DNA of 11,431 bases from Planctomycetota bacterium. GTDB lineage: Bacteria > Planctomycetota > Brocadiia > Brocadiales > Bathyanammoxibiaceae. Below are positions 6,805 through 11,431 of the stretch, one piece after another. A model generated the notes under the pieces. That model was not told the DNA's origin. It saw only the letters and a list, made by a program, of their open reading frames with translations, and searched no databases. The first letter of the stretch is position 1. Each line of letters begins with the position of its first letter. A program made the translations under genes and the position numbers. Location: NCBI GenBank assembly GCA_030598065.1, contig JAUVQR010000024.1, positions 1 through 11,431 on the forward strand, written 5' to 3'.

Positions 6805-7500
6805 CTACCTTGCGTCGTCGTACCACTGTTTCAGTCTTTCGGGTGATACGCCGAGGTGATAGGCCACGACCAGGAAAAAGTTCAGGGCGTGCTGTCTGAA
6901 TACCCCATTACGCATGTATCTCCTTGCCGAGGTGACCAACTGGTCCTGTATAATGTACAGGCGGCCGCGTCGCTTGAGCCGCCATATAATGTCCACGTCC
7001 TCCATTATCGGAATCTCTTTAAACCCGCCCAGCGCCTCAAACGCCTCTCTCCTGAGGAAAAGCCCCTGGTCCCCGTAGCGGGCCCACCACCAGCTGAAGC
7101 GGGTGAAAAACGTGATGGACCTGAGAAAGCGATGAGGCGTGTCAAACCTCAGGCTGAACGAGCCGGCCACTACCCCCGGCGCTCTCAAGGCCTCCCTTAT
7201 CTTCGGCAGCGCGCCCTGCGGCAAAGTGGTGTCGCCGTGCAGAAACAGCAGAATCCCACCGGAAGCGTGCCTTGCGCCGGTATTCATCTGAACGGCCCTG
7301 CAGCGCCTGCTGCTTATCACCGTGGCGTACCCGCCCGCAATGTCACACGTGCCGTCACGGCTCCCCCCGTCCACGACAATTATCTCAAGGCTTTCGTCCT
7401 GGTCTTTAACCGCCTTGAGCGTGGCCGCGATGGAGTCCTGTTCGTCCAAGGTCGGTATTATTACAGAAACAAGTTCTGCCTCAGTGCTCCGGGCGTTCAA
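6805..7500 (-). CDS. GT2 glycosyltransferase, TIGR04283 family
   Basis: This 231-residue protein is a compact GT-A glycosyltransferase of family 2. VSVIIPTLDEQ (11-21) and VDGGSRDGT (43-51) bind the nucleotide-sugar, FLHGDTTLP (86-94) carries the acidic metal site, YGDQGLFLRR (142-151) and PIMEDVDIIWRLKRRGR (164-180) are the acceptor-side motifs, and TSARRY (190-195) closes the domain. The pattern and length match the family labelled arsenosugar biosynthesis-associated glycosyltransferase, but that label comes from gene context elsewhere and no arsenic or radical SAM gene is here. The start is TTG 7500: an in-frame TAA lies two codons upstream, and no other start precedes the first strand. 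It converges with the decarboxylase gene, 56 bases apart. Confidence 0.9.
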   Translation of the reverse strand: MNARSTEAELVSVIIPTLDEQDSIAATLKAVKDQDESLEIIVVDGGSRDGTCDIAGGYATVISSRRCRAVQMNTGARHASGGILLFLHGDTTLPQGALPKIREALRAPGVVAGSFSLRFDTPHRFLRSITFFTRFSWWWARYGDQGLFLRREAFEALGGFKEIPIMEDVDIIWRLKRRGRLYIIQDQLVTSARRYMRNGVFRQHALNFFLVVAYHLGVSPERLKQWYDDAR

Positions 7501-7594
7501 TATGCGTTACACTCCACTATAGTACTCTACGAGATACTCTGTAAGTTGCTCCATAAACAATAACCCGCTTTTGTGTAAGTGTACCAAAATTACC

Positions 7595-7623
7595 TTGAGT
7601 ATGGAGACATTTGGTGATAGATT
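7595..7623 (+). promoter_or_regulatory. possible promoter for the triple-finger protein gene
   Basis: TTGAGT (7595-7600) and TAGATT (7618-7623) are separated by 17 bases, and each matches the sigma70 consensus at four of six positions. It would leave a leader of roughly 57 bases before ATG 7688. The region is AT-rich, so chance matches are likely. Confidence 0.3.
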
Positions 7624-7687
7624 TCTATATCTGGAATAAGTCGCGCACAAGTTTTTTTGTTCAACTTAATACGGAAAGGCTTATAAA

Positions 7688-8017
7688 ATGGCGAAGGATT
7701 CTGCAAGACTGTATTCCTGCCAGACCTGCGGGATGATTACACAGAGTAAGGGGCACCTGTGCAGACCTGTACCGACTACAGAGGTTACTACGTGTGTTTA
7801 CTGCGGCAGAACCTCCACCGACCCAAGGCACGTGTGCGCACCCAAGCTTGTAACCTTGAAGTATTATTGTGACAACTGCGGCCGGCTGTCGGACAGCAGC
7901 GACATGCTGTGTATCCCGATGCCCATACCGGCAAGTAGCGCCGGGAAGTCGACAAAAAAGAAGGCTAAGAAGAAGGTGAAGAAAGCGAAGAAAAAGACGG
8001 CAAAGGCCAGGAAGTAG
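7688..8017 (+). CDS. small triple zinc-finger-like protein with Lys-rich histone H1-like tail
   Basis: The 109-residue protein has three tandem units with an exact 25-residue period: Cys11-Cys14-His23-Cys25, Cys36-Cys39-His48-Cys50 and Cys61-Cys64-Met73-Cys75. The unit is CxxCG-x7-H-x-C-x-P, a CCHC-type metal-binding arrangement; the third copy has Met where His is expected. Residues 86-109 are nearly all Lys and Ala with one Arg, like the tails of bacterial histone H1-like proteins. Metal binding and nucleic-acid binding are therefore likely, but I do not recognise a named family. AAAGG lies 8 bases before ATG 7688. It stands alone, flanked by a divergent gene on the left and a convergent gene on the right. 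Confidence 0.8.
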   Translation: MAKDSARLYSCQTCGMITQSKGHLCRPVPTTEVTTCVYCGRTSTDPRHVCAPKLVTLKYYCDNCGRLSDSSDMLCIPMPIPASSAGKSTKKKAKKKVKKAKKKTAKARK

Positions 8018-8047
8018 CCGGCGCCTGTCTTCTCGCGGACGGAATAA

Positions 8048-8080
8048 GGATTCGACCTTGGTGGTCGTCCCGGCGGTTTT
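8048..8080 (+). terminator. possible terminator after the triple-finger gene
   Basis: GGA-TT-CGACC (8048-8057) pairs with GGTCG-TCC (8063-8070) around a 5-base loop, giving 8 bp with a 2-base bulge. A TTTT run begins 7 bases later at 8077. The gap between stem and T run is longer than ideal. The position, 31 bases after the stop codon and between convergent genes, fits a terminator. Confidence 0.35.
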
Positions 8081-8116
8081 GTTTAGGGCCGGTTCGTGAT
8101 GGAGGAGGTGCCGCCT

Positions 8117-8674
8117 CTAGAAAGGCCTGAGGCCTATAAATGGAACACTGCTCTTGTAACCCACGTACTGCTCGCCAAATTCCTCCGAAAGTCTCCTCTC
8201 TTCAATCACTGCGATTATGAGGAGCAGGACCACCCACAGCGGGGTGATTACCAGCGCCCACTTGGCCTTGAACAGTAATGCCCAGCCGATGGGCCACAGT
8301 ATCTCACCCAGGTATATCGGGTGCCTCATACGTCTGTAGATACCTCCGGTAACCAGTTCCCACCGCCGCCTGGGCGGACTGGAGGCGGCAGGCAGGCCAA
8401 TCCGGGATATTGCAAGAACCATTATAAGGACGCCCGCCGCGAATATTGGAAGGCCCACAACCCACGCCACTGAATCTGGCACGTACAGGCGCGGCTGCGG
8501 ACACAACGGCAGGAGGAACCTCGACATAGCGGTGCAGGTTATCAGTATGGAGGCCGCTACCACGTTAAATGGAAACACCAGATTCCTCAACGTGGCCGAG
8601 AGGTAGCCCACAATGGTGCCCACAAAACCAATTGCGCCGATAACGGTGAGCTGCAGGAAGGGGAATTCGGTCAT
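8117..8674 (-). CDS. isoprenylcysteine carboxyl methyltransferase/PEMT-family membrane protein
   Basis: This 185-residue integral membrane protein has about five hydrophobic segments (roughly 7-27, 35-57, 70-91, 122-136 and 139-157). The C-terminal half carries the ICMT/PEMT signature: LVTGGIYRRMRHPIYLGEIL (107-126), including the RHPxYxG motif, then EERRLSEEFGEQYVGYKSSVP (158-178), where the conserved acidic pair contacts S-adenosylmethionine. It is expected to use SAM to methylate a lipid or other membrane-embedded substrate; bacteria lack prenylated CaaX proteins, so the true substrate is unknown. AGAGG lies 6 bases before ATG 8674. It is 108 bases downstream of the HD exonuclease gene, and that gap holds three hairpins, one of which ends right at its ribosome site. 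Confidence 0.88.
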   Translation of the reverse strand: MTEFPFLQLTVIGAIGFVGTIVGYLSATLRNLVFPFNVVAASILITCTAMSRFLLPLCPQPRLYVPDSVAWVVGLPIFAAGVLIMVLAISRIGLPAASSPPRRRWELVTGGIYRRMRHPIYLGEILWPIGWALLFKAKWALVITPLWVVLLLIIAVIEERRLSEEFGEQYVGYKSSVPFIGLRPF

Positions 8675-8685
8675 TTTTCGCCTCT

Positions 8686-8704
8686 GCTGGGTTTAAATCC
8701 CAGC
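8686..8704. repeat. hairpin abutting the methyltransferase ribosome site
   Basis: GCTGGG (8686-8691) and CCCAGC (8699-8704) form a perfect 6-bp GC-rich stem around a 7-base AT-rich loop. On the minus strand the stem ends directly before the AGAGG ribosome site of the methyltransferase gene, so in the transcript it would sit next to the start region and could affect initiation. Confidence 0.5.
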
Positions 8705-8717
8705 GCCTCAAATATTG

Positions 8718-8745
8718 GTAGGGGCATGTTGCAACATGCCCCTAC
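8718..8745. repeat. perfect 28-bp palindrome, REP/MITE-like
   Basis: GTAGGGGCATGTTG (8718-8731) is followed with no spacer by its exact reverse complement (8732-8745). There is no T run on either side, which argues against an intrinsic terminator. The GTAGGGGC...GCCCCTAC edge resembles dispersed palindromic repeats seen in many bacterial genomes (from memory). Confidence 0.7.
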
Positions 8746-8757
8746 ACTGTCCAGTGT
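8744..8757. repeat. short 6-bp-arm hairpin next to the 28-bp palindrome
   Basis: ACACTG (8744-8749) and CAGTGT (8752-8757) are perfect inverted arms with a 2-base centre. They overlap the right end of the 28-bp palindrome by two bases, so the two could be alternative folds or one composite element. Confidence 0.45.
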
Positions 8758-8782
8758 TTGAAGGTGGTATCAGCCACGCGGC

Positions 8783-9739
8783 TCAAGACCCTTTCCCACC
8801 CTTGTATAACATGGTCCCGAACATCTTGTGGTACCCTGTCCAGTTGCTGTCGGGGTCCTGGCTTTCAGCCACTATCCTGGAAAAGCCCTGTAGTTTTGCG
8901 TCGAGGTTATCGAGGAAGTGTATGGCCACCGCCTCCGCCGTCATGGGCAGTCTGGGTGAGTTTGTGTCTACCTCGCCGTGGTGGCTCAGGATGATATGTC
9001 TGACCTGGTCAAGCAGTTCGTCCGGAAAGCCCTCTATCCCGGCGGCCTTCTCCTCTACCATCAGCACCCCGGACACGATATGCCCCACCAGCCGCCCGTG
9101 GTCGGTGTATCTGAAACCGCCCTTGTAAGAAAGCTCCCGGAGCTTGCCTATGTCGTGGAGTATCATCCCGGTGATAATCATGTCCTTGTTTAGGATAGTG
9201 TGGTAGTGGTCGGCCACCTTCATGGCGAGTTTGGTCACGGACACGATATGATCCAGCAGCCCGCCGAGATAGGCGTGGTGGTAGGTGACCGAGGCGGGAC
9301 ATGAATTCAGCGCCCGCGATATCTCCTCGTCCGCCATAAACGACTTGAGGAGCTTGGAGAGGTAAGGGTCCTTGACCGAGTCTATAATACCGTCAAGTTC
9401 CTTCTTTAACTCTTTGACGTCCTTTTCGGAAGAAGGGAAGAACTCGGCGAGGTCGGGTGGGATAAGCTCACGTTCAAAACCCTTTATGTCCAGCTGCAGT
9501 TTATTCCTGTATTCCTTTACCAGACCTCTGACTCTCAGAAAGCCGTCCGTGCCAAAGGACCCTATCTGGGTGGAGTTAACGTCCCACATCACGGAGGTAA
9601 TGAAGCCGGTCTTGTCCCCCAGTTCCGCCTGTATGTATAGCTTTTCGCTGCCGTAGGACCGCACCTCTCTTGACCTGAGCAGGAATGACTGGTCCACCTT
9701 ATCGCCCACCTTCAGTTGGTTAATAAACGTTCTTCCCAT
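8783..9739 (-). CDS. yhaM: YhaM-type 3'-5' exoribonuclease (OB-fold + HD domain)
   Basis: The 318-residue protein matches the two-domain design and length of B. subtilis YhaM. Residues about 8-92 form an OB-fold nucleic-acid-binding domain (VGDKVDQSFLL, LGDKTGFITSVMWD, VRGLVKEYRNKLQLDI). Residues about 150-300 form an HD phosphohydrolase domain: TYHHAYLGGLLDH (152-164), LHDIGK (194-199) with the HD pair at 195-196, His220 in GRLVGHIVSG, SHHG (252-255) and Asp277/Asp280 in HFLDNLDAK. The metal ligands look complete, so it should degrade RNA, and possibly single-stranded DNA, from the 3' end in the cytoplasm. It begins 37 bases after the GcvH-like gene, probably on the same transcript. No clear Shine-Dalgarno precedes ATG 9739. 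Confidence 0.93.
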   Translation of the reverse strand: MGRTFINQLKVGDKVDQSFLLRSREVRSYGSEKLYIQAELGDKTGFITSVMWDVNSTQIGSFGTDGFLRVRGLVKEYRNKLQLDIKGFERELIPPDLAEFFPSSEKDVKELKKELDGIIDSVKDPYLSKLLKSFMADEEISRALNSCPASVTYHHAYLGGLLDHIVSVTKLAMKVADHYHTILNKDMIITGMILHDIGKLRELSYKGGFRYTDHGRLVGHIVSGVLMVEEKAAGIEGFPDELLDQVRHIILSHHGEVDTNSPRLPMTAEAVAIHFLDNLDAKLQGFSRIVAESQDPDSNWTGYHKMFGTMLYKGGKGS

Positions 9740-9776
9740 AATAATTCGAGAGCCGGTGCCTCAACCGTGGGTCAAG

Positions 9777-10184
9777 TTACCTCTTTGGCTTTTTTTGAAC
9801 CTGGGAGAGATAATCCTCTGCAGTCAGGAAGGATTCGAGACGGTGTGGGATACATAGTTTGATCTTCAGCAACCACCCCCGTTTATAAGGGTCCTTCGTC
9901 ACAAGACCGGGGTTTTTGAGGATGGCCTTGTTGGTCTCGGCCACCAGGCCCTCGACCGGAGAGGTTATCTCGTGCATGACGTCGGTGGTCTCGACGTCTC
10001 CGAGGACGACACCGACGAGTAGCTCATCCTCCTTGATCGGCAACTCCAGATTGAGCACCTCGCCGAGGCCTTCCAGGGCGAACTCCGTCAGCCCCATGTA
10101 GGCCGTACGTCCCCTGATTTTGACCCACTCGTGGGTCGCGGTATATTTTAATTCCTTTGGTAGTATGACCTTAGTTATGGACAT
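9777..10184 (-). CDS. gcvH: GcvH-like protein lacking the lipoyl lysine
   Basis: This 135-residue protein follows glycine cleavage H protein along its whole length: ELKYTATHEWVKI (11-23), MGLTEFALEGLGEVLNLELP (30-49), SPVEGLVAETN (75-85) and PGLVTKDPYKRGWLLKIK (92-109). The lipoylation site, normally ESVKAAS, reads ETTDVMH here: aligning on the Glu and on the downstream PVxG puts Asp68 (codon GAC) where the lipoyl Lys should be, and no Lys lies within about 15 residues. It therefore should not carry lipoamide or shuttle the aminomethyl group in glycine cleavage. No gcvT, gcvP or lipoyl ligase gene is nearby. It heads a minus-strand group with the HD exonuclease. A strong promoter ends 8 bases before its ATG, and no Shine-Dalgarno is seen. 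A moonlighting scaffold or regulatory role is possible. Confidence 0.88.
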   Translation of the reverse strand: MSITKVILPKELKYTATHEWVKIRGRTAYMGLTEFALEGLGEVLNLELPIKEDELLVGVVLGDVETTDVMHEITSPVEGLVAETNKAILKNPGLVTKDPYKRGWLLKIKLCIPHRLESFLTAEDYLSQVQKKPKR

Positions 10185-10192
10185 TGCGGCAG

Positions 10193-10221
10193 ACTTTAGC
10201 AGAGAACCAAGGGGCTGTCAA
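10193..10221 (-). promoter_or_regulatory. sigma70-type promoter of the GcvH-like gene, leaderless geometry
   Basis: Read on the minus strand, TTGACA (plus positions 10216-10221) is a perfect -35, followed by a 17-base spacer and TAAAGT (10193-10198), four of six to the -10 consensus. Only 8 bases separate the -10 from the ATG at 10184, so a normal start point, about 7 bases downstream, falls within a base or two of the start codon. Confidence 0.6.
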
Positions 10222-10329
10222 GCGGAATACACGCTGTTTTATGGATATGGGTTAAACTCCGACTCGTTGATCTAGGAGATAAATCAAAAAGAAAGTAATG
10301 AAGATATTTAGACAAGTGATAGTATGTTG

Positions 10330-11431
10330 TTAGTGTTCTTGTGTTTGTTCTCGGAGTTGTCGTTCTAGCTCTTCCGACCTTAGTAAGGGTAGTGGTTTTA
10401 ACTCTTCCGTTGGAAGTGGCCTTTGTTGTATCATTTGTTGCTGCATTTGTTGAGGTATTTGTTCGTAGAACCGGTTTTCTTCAAAAATTGCGCCTTGAGA
10501 CCTTGCGTATTGCAGTTCCTCTTTTGATAAGCCTTTTACGTTTGCAAGGAGTGTACCTCTAAGAAAGGCGGAATTGAAATTCTTCACTCCCTCTAGATTT
10601 GCGTTTGAAAGATTGGCACGGTCCAGCGTCGTGCCTCTTAGACTAGCGTTACGTAAATCTGCATTCTTTAAGTTCGCCCCCAGAAGATCTGCGTCATCAA
10701 GGATGGCATCGGTCAGATTTGCCATGGCTAGATATGCGTCTCTGAGGCTGGCGTTACTCATATTTGCCTTATATAAATCTGCGTTCGAAAGGTCAGCATA
10801 GCCGAGTGAGGCCCCGGCCAGTTGTGCCTTATTTAACTTTGCTTCGTTTAGAAGGGAGCCATTTAGGTCCGCACCTTCGAAATTAGCACCGTTAAGATTG
10901 GCCCCTTTTAAATTCGCTAAAATAAGATTGATATTAGAGAAATCGATGCCACTCAGGTCCTGTCCTGACAGGTCAAGTCCCACCACGCCTTTTTCTACAA
11001 GCTCAATTACTTCTTTCCTCACCTCTTCTTTTGGCTTGCCAGCTCTGATTTTCCCCGCTTGTGCGACATTTATTGTCGCTCCTAGCCCTCTTTGTTTTGC
11101 GGTAATATAAATCAATTTAGTCTTTACACCATTGTCAATTTCCATGTTTATTAGCTCGCCAATTGCCTTCCGTATATCTTCTTGATAATCTTTGTATCCG
11201 TCTCGATACAAATATATCTCTAATCCTGCAGCTGCCGTATACCTTTTCTGTGGGTGTAATGCTCCCAGTTCCAACAAAAGTGTCGTAATGTTCTCGGTTG
11301 TCCTACCCATTGCAAGTTCTCGCATTTCCCGCAGATGCTGCTTTGACTGGTTCCTTAGTGTACTTCTATGCTGCCATGCCTGGATGCCTAAAGTTGATAT
11401 TCCACCTATGGCTATTACTATACCTGCAATA
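10330..11431 (-). CDS. membrane-anchored pentapeptide-repeat protein (5' end outside window)
   Basis: The frame stays open from the right edge to the stop at 10330, giving at least 366 residues. ATG 11325 is internal rather than the start: the 35 codons before it have no stop and encode a hydrophobic helix (IAGIVIAIGGISTLGIQAW) followed by a basic linker, a likely membrane anchor. A helical, HEAT-like region comes next. Then an uninterrupted run of 26 pentapeptides of the A(D/N)LxX type spans plus positions 10588-10977, followed by a few degenerate copies, the family-typical GLSKEELQYARSQGAIFEE and a Gln-rich tail. The run should form a right-handed quadrilateral beta-helix. The function is unknown; such helices often serve as protein-binding scaffolds. 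The DNA is clearly AT-richer than the GcvH and exonuclease genes, which may mark recent transfer. Confidence 0.88.
   Translation of the reverse strand, partial: IAGIVIAIGGISTLGIQAWQHRSTLRNQSKQHLREMRELAMGRTTENITTLLLELGALHPQKRYTAAAGLEIYLYRDGYKDYQEDIRKAIGELINMEIDNGVKTKLIYITAKQRGLGATINVAQAGKIRAGKPKEEVRKEVIELVEKGVVGLDLSGQDLSGIDFSNINLILANLKGANLNGANFEGADLNGSLLNEAKLNKAQLAGASLGYADLSNADLYKANMSNASLRDAYLAMANLTDAILDDADLLGANLKNADLRNASLRGTTLDRANLSNANLEGVKNFNSAFLRGTLLANVKGLSKEELQYARSQGAIFEENRFYEQIPQQMQQQMIQQRPLPTEELKPLPLLRSEELERQLREQTQEH

Noticed and set aside
6856..7563. 235-codon plus-strand open frame opposite the glycosyltransferase
   Set aside because: It is antisense to a gene with all GT2 motifs. Its Pro/Ala/Arg-rich product has no recognisable domain.
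8718..8745. Reading the 28-bp palindrome as an intrinsic terminator
   Set aside because: There is no T run on either strand and no loop between the arms, so a dispersed repeat or processing element fits better.
10262..10327. Possible tiny plus-strand gene after an AGGAG motif
   Set aside because: The ATG is about 19 bases from the motif and the frame encodes only 11 residues.
10574..10801. Plus-strand open frames opposite the pentapeptide repeats
   Set aside because: Their repetitive product is the mirror of the pentapeptide repeat DNA.
10588..10977. Tandem DNA repeat or CRISPR-like periodicity
   Set aside because: The 15-base period is codon-level degenerate and comes from the pentapeptide protein repeat. 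No identical repeats with unique spacers are present.

Overview
The window reads as a chromosomal segment of a Gram-negative (diderm) bacterium. It encodes a predicted lipoprotein, a beta-barrel outer-membrane porin with a C-terminal Phe, several Sec signal peptides and many good Shine-Dalgarno sites. Base composition is intermediate and patchy: the glutamate decarboxylase and HD-exonuclease genes are GC-richer, while the MORN-repeat and pentapeptide-repeat genes are AT-richer. The gene mix would suit a planctomycete or a related environmental lineage, but nothing here fixes the phylum, so that is only a guess. I see no rRNA, tRNA, CRISPR array, transposase or phage module.

Layout. (1) Positions 1-229 hold the 3' end of an unrecognised plus-strand gene. 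(2) Positions 310-2860 hold four minus-strand genes, in transcription order: an unusual small regulator (HTH plus a C-terminal domain resembling the RNA polymerase alpha CTD), a secreted MORN-repeat protein, a secreted VWA-domain protein and a lone cyclic-nucleotide-binding-domain protein. (3) After a gene-free stretch carrying a good sigma70-type promoter (3143-3170), positions 3259-6748 hold a plus-strand three-gene unit: lipoprotein, BBP2-type porin and PLP-dependent glutamate decarboxylase. (4) A convergent minus-strand GT2 glycosyltransferase of the TIGR04283 type follows (6805-7500). (5) Positions 7688-8017 encode a small plus-strand protein with three CxxC-x8-H-x-C repeats at an exact 25-residue period and a histone-H1-like Lys tail. 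(6) Positions 8117-10184 form a minus-strand group: a GcvH-like protein without the lipoyl lysine, a YhaM-type OB-fold/HD 3'-5' exoribonuclease, and an ICMT/PEMT-type membrane methyltransferase. It appears to be driven by a TTGACA-N17-TAAAGT promoter so close to the first ATG that the transcript should be leaderless. (7) From 10330 to the right edge lies a minus-strand, membrane-anchored pentapeptide-repeat protein whose start is outside the window.

How the genes may work together. The lipoprotein-porin-decarboxylase unit looks like one transcript that could link solute passage through the outer membrane to cytoplasmic glutamate-to-GABA conversion; no GadC-type antiporter is present. The other groups look like independent housekeeping or regulatory genes. 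The most unusual items are the sigma4-like/alpha-CTD-like hybrid protein, the lysine-less GcvH-like protein with its apparently leaderless promoter, the triple-finger Lys-tail protein, and a three-hairpin intergenic region (8686-8757) containing a perfect 28-bp palindrome.
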